64,000 bases of DNA from an uncultured Phocaeicola sp. (GTDB lineage: Bacteria > Bacteroidota > Bacteroidia > Bacteroidales > Bacteroidaceae), in assembly GCA_944320135.1 (NCBI GenBank), contig CALUGI010000012.1:1-64000 (forward strand), read 5' to 3'. The notes beneath the pieces were generated by a model. It ran no database searches. It was given only the letters and a program-made list of their open reading frames with translations, and had not been told where the DNA came from. A program made the translations under genes and the position numbers. Of the stretch, positions 51,226 to 61,051 are shown in pieces (position 1 is the first letter of the stretch; every line of letters starts with the position of its first letter).

Positions 51226-52599
51226 ATGACAAAAGAAGCCACAGGAGCAGACTTTAAATCTGCAACTGAAAACGAAAACAAGAAGCTCTTTATCGAAACC
51301 TACGGATGTCAGATGAACGTGGCCGACAGCGAGGTGGTGGCCTCCATCATGCAGATGGCGGGATATTCGCCCTGCGACTCGATAGACGAGGCCGACGCGG
51401 TGTTCCTGAACACCTGCTCCATCCGTGACAACGCGGAACAGAAGATTCTGAACCGGCTGGAATTTCTCCACTCGCTCCGCAAGAAGCGCAAGCATCTGAT
51501 TGTGGGCGTGCTGGGGTGCATGGCCGAACGGGTGAAGGACGACCTGATAGAGAACCACCACGCAGACCTCGTGGCCGGGCCGGACGCTTACCTCACCCTG
51601 CCCGAACTCATCGCTTCGGCCGAGAACGGCCAAAAGGCCATCAACGTGGAGCTTTCCACCACCGAAACTTACCGTGACGTGATTCCTTCGCGCATCTGCG
51701 GAAACCGCATTTCGGGCTTCGTGTCCATCATGCGCGGATGCAACAACTTCTGCCACTACTGCATCGTGCCCTACACGAGAGGGCGAGAACGGAGCCGCGA
51801 CGTGGAAAGCATCCTGAACGAAGTGCATGACCTCGAACGGAAAGGCTACAAGGAGGTGACCCTGCTCGGCCAGAACGTCAACTCTTACCGCTTTGAAAAA
51901 GACGGACAGGCGGTAGACTTTCCTGCCCTGCTCCGCATCGTGGCCGAGGCCGTTCCGCATATACGCATCCGCTTCACCACGTCCCATCCGAAAGACATGA
52001 GCGACGAAACCCTGCACGTGATTGCCGACACGCCGAACGTGTGCAGGCACATCCATCTGCCCGTGCAGAGCGGAAGCTCGCGCATTCTGAAACTGATGAA
52101 CCGGAAATACACCCGCGAATGGTATTTAGAACGGGTGGCCGCCATCCGGCGCATCATCCCCGACTGCGGACTGAGCACGGACATCTTCTCCGGCTTCCAC
52201 TCGGAAACGGAAGAAGACCATCAGATGTCGCTCTCGCTCATGCGCGAATGCGCCTACGACTCCGCCTTCATGTTCAAGTATTCCGAACGTCCGGGCACGT
52301 ATGCGTCGAAGCATCTTCCGGACGACATACCGGAAGAAGTGAAAATCCGCCGCCTGAACGAACTGATAGAACTACAGAACCGGCTTTCGGCGGAAAGCAA
52401 TGCGAAAGATGTGGGAAAGGTATTCGAAGTGTTGGCGGAAGGAGTGTCGAAACGCTCGAAGGAACAGCTGTTCGGACGCACGGAGCAAAACAAGGTTGTA
52501 GTATTCGACCGGGGGACGCACCGCATCGGCGACTTCGTGAAAGTACGCATCACCGAATCAAGCTCGGCAACGCTGAAAGGAAAAGAAATAACGGAATAA
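51226..52599 (+). CDS. miaB: tRNA-2-methylthio-N6-dimethylallyladenosine synthase
   Basis: 457 aa radical-SAM methylthiotransferase. The N-terminal UPF0004 domain has ETYGCQMNVADSE, NTCSIRDNAE and GVLGCMAER with its three cluster Cys. The radical-SAM motif CxxxCxxC is in RGCNNFCHYCIVPYTRG (near residue 180). A TRAM domain closes the protein (SKRSKEQLFGRTEQNKVV). It adds the 2-methylthio group to i6A37 of tRNAs reading UNN codons. A long inverted repeat follows ten bases after the stop. Confidence 0.96.
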   Translation: MTKEATGADFKSATENENKKLFIETYGCQMNVADSEVVASIMQMAGYSPCDSIDEADAVFLNTCSIRDNAEQKILNRLEFLHSLRKKRKHLIVGVLGCMAERVKDDLIENHHADLVAGPDAYLTLPELIASAENGQKAINVELSTTETYRDVIPSRICGNRISGFVSIMRGCNNFCHYCIVPYTRGRERSRDVESILNEVHDLERKGYKEVTLLGQNVNSYRFEKDGQAVDFPALLRIVAEAVPHIRIRFTTSHPKDMSDETLHVIADTPNVCRHIHLPVQSGSSRILKLMNRKYTREWYLERVAAIRRIIPDCGLSTDIFSGFHSETEEDHQMSLSLMRECAYDSAFMFKYSERPGTYASKHLPDDIPEEVKIRRLNELIELQNRLSAESNAKDVGKVFEVLAEGVSKRSKEQLFGRTEQNKVVVFDRGTHRIGDFVKVRITESSSATLKGKEITE

Positions 52600-52609
52600 C
52601 GAAAAGATT

Positions 52610-52685
52610 TGAGCCGACAAGTCTCCGAACTCAAGCGTTCAAGCCATTCCGCTTATGCGCTCAAGTTCGGAGACTTGTCGGCTCA
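52610..52685. terminator. Long perfect inverted repeat between convergent genes
   Basis: A 22-bp perfect stem joins 52610-52631 with 52664-52685 (core GAGCCGACAAGTCTCCGAAC). The loop of 32 bases can add AAGCG/CGCT. T-rich sequence after the stem on the plus strand (AGATTTTCC) is short. It lies between miaB and the pspC-like gene and may terminate or stabilise both transcripts. Confidence 0.7.
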
Positions 52686-52698
52686 GATTTTCCGGTTC

Positions 52699-52899
52699 TC
52701 ACTCCATCGTTCTTGAAGCCTCCGGCATCACCAACCATAATATAAGGTACACAATGCCGCCGGAAAAGGCCGTGAAGAAAGTGAGCAGCACGTAAACGAT
52801 GCGCACCATCGTTATATCCCAATTCAAATAGTCGGCTATCCCTGCGCAAACCCCCGCAATCATGCGGTTGTTCGACCGTGTCAATTTCTTTTTTTCCAT
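52699..52899 (-). CDS. PspC domain membrane protein
   Basis: 66 aa. KLTRSNNRMIAGVCAGIADYLNWD is the PspC signature, followed by one long hydrophobic helix (VRIVYVLLTFFTAFSGGIVYLILWLVM). It is the minimal form of the phage-shock PspC family, sensing or buffering membrane stress. MEKKKLT at 52899 is taken as start, two codons after another ATG. Single gene. Confidence 0.9.
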   Translation of the reverse strand: MEKKKLTRSNNRMIAGVCAGIADYLNWDITMVRIVYVLLTFFTAFSGGIVYLILWLVMPEASRTME

Positions 52900-53041
52900 A
52901 AACAAAATAATAGCAATTCATATAGTACGGGGCGAAGATAATGAAAAGCTCGTTGAAAGCCGCCGATTCTCTTAAAAACTTTTAAAGAAAATCGACCCAT
53001 GCCCATTTTATTTGTTTCTTTGCAGGAAATTAGGGAATAAA

Positions 53042-53944
53042 GTGAATATACGAAATATAGACAAATGTCCGCTCTGCGGGGGAGACCGCTTTGAAAAGGA
53101 AATAACCTGCACCGACCACTATGCAAGCGGAGAGTCATTTGACATTTGCCGGTGTACGGACTGCGGCTTCCTGTTCACCCAATCTTTCCCTGCGGAAAAT
53201 GAAATCGGACGCTATTACGAATCACCCGACTATATTTCGCACAGTGACACCGACAAGGGGCTTATGAACCGCGTCTACCACTGGGTGCGCCGCTATATGC
53301 TTTCCCGCAAGGCTCGTCTCATCAAGCATTACAGCGGGTTGAGCCGGGGCATCCTGCTCGACATAGGCACAGGCACCGGATATTTCCCCCATTACATGGA
53401 AGAAAAAGGATGGCGGGTTTCGGCCATCGAGAAAAGCCCCCAGGCACGCGCGTTCGCCAAAGAACACTTCGGACTGGACGTTGAAGCGCCCGAATCGCTC
53501 GGCACGCTGAAAGACAAGTCGTTCGACGTAATCACGCTATGGCACGTCATGGAGCATCTGGAACGTCTGAACGACACGTGGAAAACGCTGAACCGGATTC
53601 TGAAAGACAGAGGAATCCTCGTGGCGGCGGTCCCCAACCCCACTTCGTTCGATGCAAGGAAATACAAGGAAGCATGGGCGGCATACGATGTCCCGCGCCA
53701 TCTTTGGCATTTCTCTCCGTCTGCCATGCAACGGTTCGGAGCCAAACACGGATTCATCCTCACCCGATGCCTTCCGATGCCTTTCGACGCCTTCTATGTC
53801 TCCATGCTGAGCGAGAAATACAGAAAAAGGTCTTTCCCCTTCGTCAGAGGACTGGCAAGCGGAACCGAAGGCTGGTTCAGTTCATTAGCCAACAAGGAAC
53901 GCAGCAGTTCCATGATTTACCTATTCAGAAAGAAAGAAGTATGA
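53042..53944 (+). CDS. SAM-dependent methyltransferase with N-terminal zinc ribbon
   Basis: 300 aa from a GTG at 53042. A zinc ribbon CPLCGGDRF...CRCTDCGF lies at residues 8-45, and a class I methyltransferase core with ILLDIGTGTGYFP at about 103-115 and LWHVMEHLERLN at about 170-181. Proteins of this kind methylate small molecules or sugars; here the substrate is unknown. It is the first gene of a tight operon with ftsX, overlapping it by four bases, a fixed arrangement that suggests a cell-envelope role. Confidence 0.85.
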   Translation: MNIRNIDKCPLCGGDRFEKEITCTDHYASGESFDICRCTDCGFLFTQSFPAENEIGRYYESPDYISHSDTDKGLMNRVYHWVRRYMLSRKARLIKHYSGLSRGILLDIGTGTGYFPHYMEEKGWRVSAIEKSPQARAFAKEHFGLDVEAPESLGTLKDKSFDVITLWHVMEHLERLNDTWKTLNRILKDRGILVAAVPNPTSFDARKYKEAWAAYDVPRHLWHFSPSAMQRFGAKHGFILTRCLPMPFDAFYVSMLSEKYRKRSFPFVRGLASGTEGWFSSLANKERSSSMIYLFRKKEV

Positions 53945-54810
53945 GCAGGAAAAACGGAACATTCTTCGACATGCAGTTCGTCACGTCATGTATCAGCACA
54001 GTGCTGGTGCTGACGCTGCTGGGGATGGTGGTATTCTTCGTAATGACCGCCAAGAACCTTTCTATATATGTGCGCGAGAACATCGACTGCTCCGTCATCC
54101 TCAGCGATGACATGAAGGAACCCGAAATCATCAGTTTCCGGAAAGGGCTTGAAAAAGAACCGTTCGTCAAACAAACTGTCTACATATCGAAAGAGCAGGC
54201 CCTGAAAGAGGCCACGGAAGCAATGGGCGCCGACCCGACAGAGTTTTTGGAATACAACCCGTTCACCGCATCCGTCAAGATAAAGCTGAACTCCGACTAC
54301 GCCAATACGGACAGCTTGCAATGGATTAAAGAACAGCTTCTCTCGAACAAGAAAGTGATAGAAGTGGACTATCCGGAAGAACTGATGGATTCGGTGAATC
54401 GCAATATCCGAAAAATCAGCCTTTTCCTTCTCGGACTGGCAGCCCTGCTCACGTTCATCTCGTTCGCCCTCATCAACAACACCATACGTTTGGGAATTTA
54501 TTCAAAACGCTTCCTCATCCACACGATGAAGCTGGTGGGCGCAAGCTGGCCGTTCATCCGCAGACCTTTCATGACGCGCCATGTATGGATAGGCATTCTG
54601 TCTGCAGCCATAGCCGACACATTGTTGATAGGAATGGCCTGCTTTCTGGCCAGCAACGAACCGGGTCTGCTGGAAATCATCACTCCGACGGTAATGCTGA
54701 CCGTCATGAGTGCGGTTTTCGTGTTCGGAATCACAATCACTTCGCTATGTGCCTATATCTCCATCAACAAATACCTGCGGATGAAAGCAGAAGACTTATA
54801 CAACTTATGA
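53941..54810 (+). CDS. ftsX: Cell-division ABC transporter permease FtsX
   Basis: 289 aa with four membrane segments: about residues 15-37, 160-182, 222-244 and 256-280. Between the first two lies the extracytoplasmic loop (VYISKEQALKEATEAMG...YPEELMDSVNR). FtsX with FtsE controls peptidoglycan hydrolases at the septum; ftsE is not in this window, so it must lie elsewhere. The start MSRKNGTFF at 53941 overlaps the stop of the methyltransferase gene. Confidence 0.92.
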   Translation: MSRKNGTFFDMQFVTSCISTVLVLTLLGMVVFFVMTAKNLSIYVRENIDCSVILSDDMKEPEIISFRKGLEKEPFVKQTVYISKEQALKEATEAMGADPTEFLEYNPFTASVKIKLNSDYANTDSLQWIKEQLLSNKKVIEVDYPEELMDSVNRNIRKISLFLLGLAALLTFISFALINNTIRLGIYSKRFLIHTMKLVGASWPFIRRPFMTRHVWIGILSAAIADTLLIGMACFLASNEPGLLEIITPTVMLTVMSAVFVFGITITSLCAYISINKYLRMKAEDLYNL

Positions 54811-54849
54811 CTTCAATCGGCCGGAAAACAATAAAACAAACGTAACTAT

Positions 54850-55098
54850 ATGGACAAAACAAAATTTGCCTTCGACAAGACAAACTTCATCCTGCTGGGA
54901 GCAGGAATGATTGTCATCATCATCGGCTTTCTGCTGATGGCAGGTCCCGGTTCCACTGAAACTACATTTGAACCGGACATATTCAGCGTGCGCCGCATCA
55001 AGGTCGCTCCGGTAGTATGCTTTATCGGATTCATTTCAATGATTTACGGGATATTGAGAAAACCCTCGAACAAAACAACTGACAAAACGGAAAAATAA
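54850..55098 (+). CDS. DUF3098 membrane protein
   Basis: 82 aa with two membrane helices (about residues 12-31 and 52-70), preceded by [16 protein letters not shown] and joined by [19 protein letters not shown], the DUF3098 pattern. It is conserved between ftsX and uppP in Bacteroidetes, which points to a role in envelope growth. Its last base overlaps the uppP ATG. Confidence 0.88.
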   Translation: MDKTKFAFDKTNFILLGAGMIVIIIGFLLMAGPGSTETTFEPDIFSVRRIKVAPVVCFIGFISMIYGILRKPSNKTTDKTEK

Positions 55099-55955
55099 TG
55101 GAAGGAGACTTGAACCTATTACAGACTATCGTCATCGCAATCGTGGAAGGACTGACCGAGTTCCTTCCGGTATCGTCCACAGGACACATGATTATCGCGC
55201 AGAACGTGTTGGGCGTGGAAAGTACAGAGTTCGTGAAAGCATTCACGTTCATCATCCAGTTCGGAGCCATCCTTTCGGTTGTGGTGCTCTATTGGAAACG
55301 TTTCTTCCGCCTGAACCATACACCAGCCCCTGAAGGAAGCAATGCGCTGAAGCGTTTCCTTCACAAATACGACTTCTATTGGAAATTGCTGGTGGCGTTC
55401 ATTCCGGCCGCCGTATTGGGACTGTTGTTCAGCGACATGATTGACGCCATGCTTGAGAGCGTCACGGTAGTGGCCGTCATGCTTATCTTAGGAGGTGTCT
55501 TCATGCTGTTCTGCGACAAGCTGTTCGGAAACGGAAGCGAAAAGACGCAGATGACCGAAAAGCGCGCCTTCATTATCGGACTTTTCCAGTGCATCTCGAT
55601 GATACCGGGCGTATCGCGCTCAATGGCCACCATCGTAGGCGGTATGGCGCAGAAGCTGACACGCAAGGCCGCTGCGGAATTTTCGTTTTTCCTTGCCGTG
55701 CCTACCATGTTTGCCGCTACCGTGTATAAAATGGCCAAGCTCTTCATGGACGGAGGAACGGAAATCATCACGACGAACATGATGCCGCTGATTGTGGGGA
55801 ACGTTGTGGCATTCATCGTGGCGATGCTTGCCATCAAGTTCTTTATCAGTTTCGTGACCAAATACGGATTCAAGGCTTTCGGATGGTATCGGATAATCGT
55901 AGGGGGAGTGATTCTCGCTATGACATTAATGGGCTATAACTTAGAATTGATTTGA
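55098..55955 (+). CDS. uppP: Undecaprenyl-diphosphatase UppP (BacA)
   Basis: 285 aa polytopic inner-membrane protein. [17 protein letters not shown] (about residues 16-32) and [14 protein letters not shown] (about 172-185) are the two catalytic signatures. It recycles C55-PP to C55-P, the carrier for peptidoglycan and O-antigen. Overlaps both neighbours. Confidence 0.97.
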   Translation: MEGDLNLLQTIVIAIVEGLTEFLPVSSTGHMIIAQNVLGVESTEFVKAFTFIIQFGAILSVVVLYWKRFFRLNHTPAPEGSNALKRFLHKYDFYWKLLVAFIPAAVLGLLFSDMIDAMLESVTVVAVMLILGGVFMLFCDKLFGNGSEKTQMTEKRAFIIGLFQCISMIPGVSRSMATIVGGMAQKLTRKAAAEFSFFLAVPTMFAATVYKMAKLFMDGGTEIITTNMMPLIVGNVVAFIVAMLAIKFFISFVTKYGFKAFGWYRIIVGGVILAMTLMGYNLELI

Positions 55956-56662
55956 TGAATTTCAAAGAAGGAGAAGTGCTGTATTTCGACAAACCGTACC
56001 GATGGACATCGTTCGCGGTTGTCAACAAAATAAGATACCATATCAGCAGAAAGATAGGAGTGAAGAAAATCAAGGTCGGTCATGCAGGAACTCTCGACCC
56101 GCTGGCTACCGGAGTAATGGTAATCTGCACCGGAAAAGCAACGAAGCGCATCGAAGAATTCCAATACCGCACGAAAGAATACATCGCCACCCTGCAATTA
56201 GGAGCCACGACACCGTCGTATGACCTGGAAAAGGAAATCGATGCAGTTTATCCAACCGCCCACATCACACGGGAGACCGTGGAGGAAACGCTGAAGAAGT
56301 TCGTAGGTACAATCGAACAAGTGCCGCCTGCTTTCTCGGCATGCAAGGTAGACGGAAAGCGCGCATACGACTTGGCCAGAAAAGGAAACGAAGTGGAACT
56401 GAAGCCCAAGGTTCTGGTTATCGACGAGATAGAGCTGCTGGAGTGCAATCTGCCGGAAATAAAGATACGGGTAGTGTGCAGCAAAGGCACCTATATCCGC
56501 GCGCTGGCCCGCGACATCGGAGAAGCCTTGCATAGCGGAGCGCACCTCACGGCACTTGTCCGCACGAGAGTAGGGGACATAAGGCTGGAAGACTGCATGA
56601 AAGTGGAAGATTTTGAATCATGGCTTGACCAACAAGAAATAGAAGAAGTTATAAACGATTAA
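55955..56662 (+). CDS. truB: tRNA pseudouridine(55) synthase TruB
   Basis: 235 aa. The catalytic Asp is in [13 protein letters not shown] (residue about 45). DKPYRWTS precedes it and [13 protein letters not shown] near residue 173 is the second TruB block. The ATG at 55955 shares a base with the uppP stop. Length fits the short form lacking an extended PUA domain. Confidence 0.97.
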   Translation: MNFKEGEVLYFDKPYRWTSFAVVNKIRYHISRKIGVKKIKVGHAGTLDPLATGVMVICTGKATKRIEEFQYRTKEYIATLQLGATTPSYDLEKEIDAVYPTAHITRETVEETLKKFVGTIEQVPPAFSACKVDGKRAYDLARKGNEVELKPKVLVIDEIELLECNLPEIKIRVVCSKGTYIRALARDIGEALHSGAHLTALVRTRVGDIRLEDCMKVEDFESWLDQQEIEEVIND

Positions 56663-56679
56663 GGAAAGAAAGGAAGAAG

Positions 56680-57735
56680 ATGAAACTGTCGCAATTCAAA
56701 TTCAAGCTGCCGGAAGACAAAATAGCTCTTTATCCGGCAAAGTACAGAGACGAATCCCGTCTGATGGTCGTACACAAAGCTACGGGTGAAATCGAACACG
56801 TCATGTTCAAAGACATCCTGAACTATTTCGATGACAAAGATGCCTTTATCTTTAATGACACCAAAGTATTTCCTGCCCGTTTGTACGGAAACAAAGAAAA
56901 GACCGGGGCCAGAATCGAAGTGTTCCTGCTCCGCGAGCTGAACGAGGAACTCCGGCTGTGGGACGTGCTGGTCGACCCGGCACGCAAGATACGCATCGGA
57001 AACAAGCTGTATTTCGGAGACGACGACTCGATGGTGGCCGAAGTGATTGACAACACCACTTCGCGCGGACGCACCCTCCGCTTTCTTTACGACGGACCGC
57101 ACGACGAGTTCAAGAAAGCGCTCTATGCGCTGGGAGAGCCGCCGCTGCCTCCTTTCATACACCGTCCGGCCGAGCCGATTGACGAAGAACGCTTCCAAAC
57201 CATCTTCGCCAAGCACGAAGGCGCGGTGACCGTTCCGGCAGCGGGACTCCATTTCAGCCGCGAACTGATGAAACGCATGGAAATCAAGGGAATCGACTTC
57301 GCGTTCATCACCATGCACGCCGGACTGGGAAACTTCCGCGACATCGACGTGGAAGACCTCACCAAGCACAAGATGGATTCGGAGCAGATGTTCGTGAACG
57401 CCGAAGCCTGCCGGATTGTGAACGAGGCGAAAGACCGTGGAAACAAGGTGTGCGCAGTAGGAACCACCGTCATGCGGGCCATCGAAACGGCTGTAGGCAC
57501 CGACGGACACCTCAAGGAATTTGAGGGATGGACCAACAAGTTCATCTTCCCGCCCTACGAGTTTTCCGTAGCCAACGCGATGGTAAGCAACCTCCACATG
57601 CCGCTCTCTACCATGCTGATGTTAGTATGCGCTTACGGAGGATACGAACTGATTATGGAAGCCTACAACGCTGCTCTCAAAGAAGACTACCACTTCGGAA
57701 CCTACGGAGACGCAATGCTGATTCTCGACAAATAA
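56680..57735 (+). CDS. queA: S-adenosylmethionine:tRNA ribosyltransferase-isomerase
   Basis: 351 aa. [20 protein letters not shown] and RDESRLMVV start it, [11 protein letters not shown] lies near 65, [15 protein letters not shown] near 184, and [10 protein letters not shown] near 264. QueA transfers ribose from SAM to preQ1 in tRNA to form epoxyqueuosine. It follows truB by 17 bases in the same operon, so two tRNA modification genes are adjacent. Confidence 0.97.
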   Translation: MKLSQFKFKLPEDKIALYPAKYRDESRLMVVHKATGEIEHVMFKDILNYFDDKDAFIFNDTKVFPARLYGNKEKTGARIEVFLLRELNEELRLWDVLVDPARKIRIGNKLYFGDDDSMVAEVIDNTTSRGRTLRFLYDGPHDEFKKALYALGEPPLPPFIHRPAEPIDEERFQTIFAKHEGAVTVPAAGLHFSRELMKRMEIKGIDFAFITMHAGLGNFRDIDVEDLTKHKMDSEQMFVNAEACRIVNEAKDRGNKVCAVGTTVMRAIETAVGTDGHLKEFEGWTNKFIFPPYEFSVANAMVSNLHMPLSTMLMLVCAYGGYELIMEAYNAALKEDYHFGTYGDAMLILDK

Positions 57736-57741
57736 AAGAAC

Positions 57742-58218
57742 GTGCCGGCAGACGTGTCAAAAGTTTATTTAGGATTAGGCGCCAATCTGGGCGACAAAAG
57801 GGAAAACCTGCTCGGCGCCGTCACAATGATACAGGAAAGGATAGGGGAGGTGACTTCCCTTTCCTCTTTTCATGAAACCGCTCCCTGGGGGTTCCGGTCG
57901 GAAAACAGTTTCCTGAATGCAGCGGCATGTGTGGAAACAGCCCTTCCTCCGTTAGACGTATTGCGCCTTACCCAAGCTATCGAAAGGGAGATGGGACGCA
58001 AAAAAAAGTCCGTACAAGGCATTTATTCCGATCGCCTCATCGACATCGACCTGCTCCTTTATGACAACCTCGTGCTGAATCTGCCCGAACTGACGCTTCC
58101 CCATCCGCTGATGACGGAACGGGCCTTCGTCATGGCCCCGCTGGCCGAAATAGCAGGGGAAACCGTCCATCCGATATTCAAGAAAACAATCTCCGAACTG
58201 CTCCAGAACATCATGTAG
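57742..58218 (+). CDS. folK: 6-hydroxymethyl-7,8-dihydropterin pyrophosphokinase
   Basis: 158 aa from GTG at 57742. LGLGANLGDKRENL lies at residues 10-23, ETAPWGF near 45-51, and the HPPK signature DRLIDIDLLLYDN near 94-106 contains the magnesium-binding Asp pair. It makes the pyrophosphorylated pterin for dihydropteroate synthase in folate synthesis. Last gene of the operon beginning at 53042. Confidence 0.95.
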   Translation: MPADVSKVYLGLGANLGDKRENLLGAVTMIQERIGEVTSLSSFHETAPWGFRSENSFLNAAACVETALPPLDVLRLTQAIEREMGRKKKSVQGIYSDRLIDIDLLLYDNLVLNLPELTLPHPLMTERAFVMAPLAEIAGETVHPIFKKTISELLQNIM

Positions 58219-58222
58219 GGCA

Positions 58223-58330
58223 TATTCGGCTCTCTCCGCAAACGCCTCGGCGTTTTCTTGAAACATCCCGATGTTTGAATAAAAGTATGGAGCATTTTCA
58301 AAAAAATGCCGGAACATTTTCAAAAAACAA
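58223..58330. repeat. 22-base periodic array, instance 10 (5 units)
   Basis: Units at 58223-58244, 58245-58265, 58266-58287, 58288-58308 and 58309-58330 (22, 21, 22, 21, 22). Here the units are more AT-rich (TTTTCTTGAAACA, GTTTGAATAAAAGTA, ATTTTCAAAAAAATG, ATTTTCAAAAAACAA). The 312-base gap between folK and the HTH gene holds this array and one promoter box. Confidence 0.5.
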
Positions 58331-58367
58331 TTATCTGTTTAGACAAATAATCTGGCTACGTATTTGT

Positions 58368-58375
58368 TATTTTTG
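58368..58375 (+). promoter_or_regulatory. Promoter -7 box of HTH gene (TATTTTTG)
   Basis: TATTTTTG matches TAnnTTTG, 155 bases before the ATG at 58531; the long leader has no visible hairpin or ORF. Confidence 0.45.
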
Positions 58376-58530
58376 CTTTTCCGTTTATAATAGAATCAAA
58401 AATAAATGCGAGAAACCCGTGTTATGTAAGACAAACAACAAGTGCTGCCATATTCCTAAAAATGGCTTTTTTCAACAATTAAACTAAAACATACAAAAAC
58501 TATACGAAACATATCTTTTTCCTTCAAAAA

Positions 58531-58758
58531 ATGAAGTCCATAGGCCGTCTGATAAAAGAAGAACTCGAAAAGCAAGAACGAAGCGTAAGCTGGTTTGCCC
58601 GCAAATTAGCATGCGACCGATCTAACATCTACCGTCTGTTTCAAAAAGAAAGCATCGACACGAACCTGCTCGCCCGCATATCCATTATATTAAAGCATGA
58701 CTTTTTTGCAGACTTATCCCGATATTATCTGCAATCAAAGGAAACGGACAAACAATAG
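58531..58758 (+). CDS. Small HTH protein (XRE-like)
   Basis: 75 aa. IGRLIKEELEKQERSVSWFARKLACDRSNIYRLFQKESIDTN fits a helix-turn-helix in which WFARKLACDRSNIYRLF would be the recognition unit. The rest is a short helix with no effector domain. Similar tiny regulators are common in Bacteroides; the target is unknown. Confidence 0.75.
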   Translation: MKSIGRLIKEELEKQERSVSWFARKLACDRSNIYRLFQKESIDTNLLARISIILKHDFFADLSRYYLQSKETDKQ

Positions 58759-58872
58759 AATTGCAATCTCCCAATTGTCAACCATTCGTCTATACATAAA
58801 TCACTGCAATATCCGCAATAGATATGTGTCAATCCTGCAACATGTTATATCATTATATCTTTTGTTTTAATA

Positions 58873-58880
58873 TAACTTTG
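58873..58880 (+). promoter_or_regulatory. Promoter -7 box of the 58.9-kb lipoprotein gene (TAACTTTG)
   Basis: TAACTTTG matches TAnnTTTG, 28 bases before the ATG at 58909. Confidence 0.6.
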
Positions 58881-58908
58881 CACAAAACAAATTAAACACA
58901 ATAAAATT

Positions 58909-59313
58909 ATGAAAACAATGAAGTATTTATCAATGATGCTATTCATGGTAATGGCAAGTGTTTGTTTTAGTGCATGCGGGGATGACGATGAACCAGAAAC
59001 ACCAACCGGAAACAGTTCTATTGTCGGTACATGGGAAGCAGAAGACCTACTACTAAATCAGCATGAAGGAACATTACGAGTTGTATTTAACAGCAATAGC
59101 AAAGGCACCATGACAGCCATCTATGACGATGGAACTGATTCTGATACATACAATTTTGAATATATAATCCGTGAAAAGGAAGGTGGCAATACTACTATTG
59201 AATTAATCTGGACTGGTACTCAATATATGATATATGAAGAAAAAATAGAATATAATATAAGTATAACACCGTCAAGATTAAGTTGGGGAAATATTACATA
59301 TACGCGCAAATAA
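58909..59313 (+). CDS. Lipocalin-like lipoprotein
   Basis: 134 aa with lipobox FSAC (Cys 23) followed by GDDDEPETPTG. The mature region reads VGTWEAEDLLLNQ and continues with eight or so short beta strands ending in ITPSRLSWGNITYTRK, as in small lipocalin-like DUFs of Bacteroides. The gene is AT-rich compared with the backbone. Function unknown. It is followed 98 bases later by the M64-type gene. Confidence 0.7.
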   Translation: MKTMKYLSMMLFMVMASVCFSACGDDDEPETPTGNSSIVGTWEAEDLLLNQHEGTLRVVFNSNSKGTMTAIYDDGTDSDTYNFEYIIREKEGGNTTIELIWTGTQYMIYEEKIEYNISITPSRLSWGNITYTRK

Positions 59314-59411
59314 ATTAGCAGATTAGTCTCTTGACATCTTTATACAAATATCGCATTATATTGAAGGCTGAAAGATTAGAAAACTCAGCCTTCAATATAT
59401 GTTTTGTCAAA

Positions 59412-60776
59412 ATGAATCATTGGAAAAACATATCACTTTTGTTATTATTATGCTTCTATGGATGTAACAAGGAAAATGAAGCAGAGATATTACCCCCCAA
59501 AACAAATTCTTCCATACAATCACCCTATTTAACAATAATAGAAGACCGCATTCAAAAAATAGATTTTTTTCCCAACACAATAAAAATTAGCATTAATAGC
59601 AATATTGATTTTTCAATAACAATTTCAGAAAAGGAAGAATGGATAAAAATATCCAATGGCTTTTCCGCAACCCAACAAACAAAAGGATTTTATCTAAAAA
59701 ACATAATCACCCTTGAAATTTCCGAGAATCCCACAAAAGAAGAACGCATCGCAAATGTAATTATCAGCAATCAAACATACAATCTTTCCGATACGCTCAC
59801 TATTATTCAATCAGGAAACCCAAATGAATATTATAGCGACGGTTCATATAAACAATTACAAAAAGCCACAAAAGGAAATGGCGTCAATTTAGTTTTCATG
59901 GGAGATGGATTCACCAAAGAATACCTTACCATAAACGGACAATATGAAGAAATCATGAAAAAAGCAGTTGAATATTTCTTCTCCATTGAACCGTTCAATT
60001 CGTACCGAGATTTCTTCACTATATATATGATGGCTACAGAATCAAAAGAGGAAGGCGTAAACAATGAAAACGGGAACAAGCAAGTAAACAATAAGTTCCA
60101 GTCTACTTTTGGAGACGGAGCATCTATCTCATGCAATGATGATTTATGCTTTGAATATGCCCGTAAAATAAAAGAACTTCAACCCGACAAGCCTATCACC
60201 ATCATTATGCCACTAAACAGTAACAAATATGCAGGAACCACCTATCTTTACGCCAATGGAAACTCAATAGCATTATGCCCTATAAGCACAGAAGAATCCC
60301 CTAACGACTTTGAAGGGCTTGTTCATCATGAAGCAGGCGGACATGGCTTTGGCTTTTTATGCGATGAATACGTATATTACAACCGTTTTATACCAGAAAT
60401 CCGGAAACAGGAAGTTCGAGAATGGCAGCAATTAGGCTTCCAGATGAATATAGATTTTACGAACAACTTGTCAGAAATACTATGGAAAGATTTTATAGGT
60501 ATTGGAAAATACAACCATGTAAGTGCATACGAAGGTGGATATGAATATCAATACGGGATATGGAGACCGGAAGAAAACAGTTGTATGAATGACAATATTC
60601 CATATTTCAACGTACAAAGCCGCTGGAGTATTGCACAAAGAATCATGAAACTTGCAGGAATCACCGATTTCTCCGTCAACGAATTTATAGCAAATGACAA
60701 TGTACCGCCCTATATCCCGTCACGCTCTGCGATAAAAGACATGCCGCCTTTGGGACAACCTGTTTGGAAAAAATAG
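59412..60776 (+). CDS. Lipoprotein with BACON domain and M64-type metallopeptidase
   Basis: 454 aa from ATG 59412; earlier codons in frame are noncoding in style. Lipobox CFYGC with Cys 18. Residues 45-135 form a BACON-like Ig domain (EEWIKISNGFSATQQTKGF...LTIIQSGNP). The rest is an IgA-peptidase M64 domain: VNLVFMGDGFTKEY, then the metal site HHEAGGHGFGFLCDEYVYY near residue 305. The zinc ligands H, H and the DEY acid are all there. BACON domains target mucin or surface glycans, so a surface protease acting on glycoproteins is plausible. Strongly AT-rich. Confidence 0.85.
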   Translation: MNHWKNISLLLLLCFYGCNKENEAEILPPKTNSSIQSPYLTIIEDRIQKIDFFPNTIKISINSNIDFSITISEKEEWIKISNGFSATQQTKGFYLKNIITLEISENPTKEERIANVIISNQTYNLSDTLTIIQSGNPNEYYSDGSYKQLQKATKGNGVNLVFMGDGFTKEYLTINGQYEEIMKKAVEYFFSIEPFNSYRDFFTIYMMATESKEEGVNNENGNKQVNNKFQSTFGDGASISCNDDLCFEYARKIKELQPDKPITIIMPLNSNKYAGTTYLYANGNSIALCPISTEESPNDFEGLVHHEAGGHGFGFLCDEYVYYNRFIPEIRKQEVREWQQLGFQMNIDFTNNLSEILWKDFIGIGKYNHVSAYEGGYEYQYGIWRPEENSCMNDNIPYFNVQSRWSIAQRIMKLAGITDFSVNEFIANDNVPPYIPSRSAIKDMPPLGQPVWKK

Positions 60777-60944
60777 ACATACAACAATCGTATCTCTACC
60801 CTCAACTTACGCAAATAGAATCCAATTCTTCACATCGGCGGACTTCGCCAAAGGCTGTACGCCTTTGGCTATAAAGACGGCTGTCTATTCTACAAAAGCG
60901 GCGTGTTTTTAACCGAGGAATGTTCTCCACACCGGTACAATATA

Positions 60945-61011
60945 TGCTCACTTTTGCTGACTTGCACGGAATTTGCAATATCAGCAACAAAACTGTAGCA
61001 ATTTCAGCAAC
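60945..61011. repeat. 22-base periodic array, instance 11 (3 units)
   Basis: Units at 60945-60966, 60967-60988 and 60989-61011 (22, 22, 23). The last two share AATATCAGCAAC / AATTTCAGCAAC. The array ends 32 bases before the -7 box of the following gene. Confidence 0.45.
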
Positions 61012-61043
61012 ATATTTTTCTTTCTCTTGCGCTTTTTAAAAAA

Positions 61044-61051
61044 TAATTTTG
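61044..61051 (+). promoter_or_regulatory. Promoter -7 box of the 61.1-kb lipoprotein gene (TAATTTTG)
   Basis: TAATTTTG matches TAnnTTTG, 25 bases before the ATG at 61077. Confidence 0.6.
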
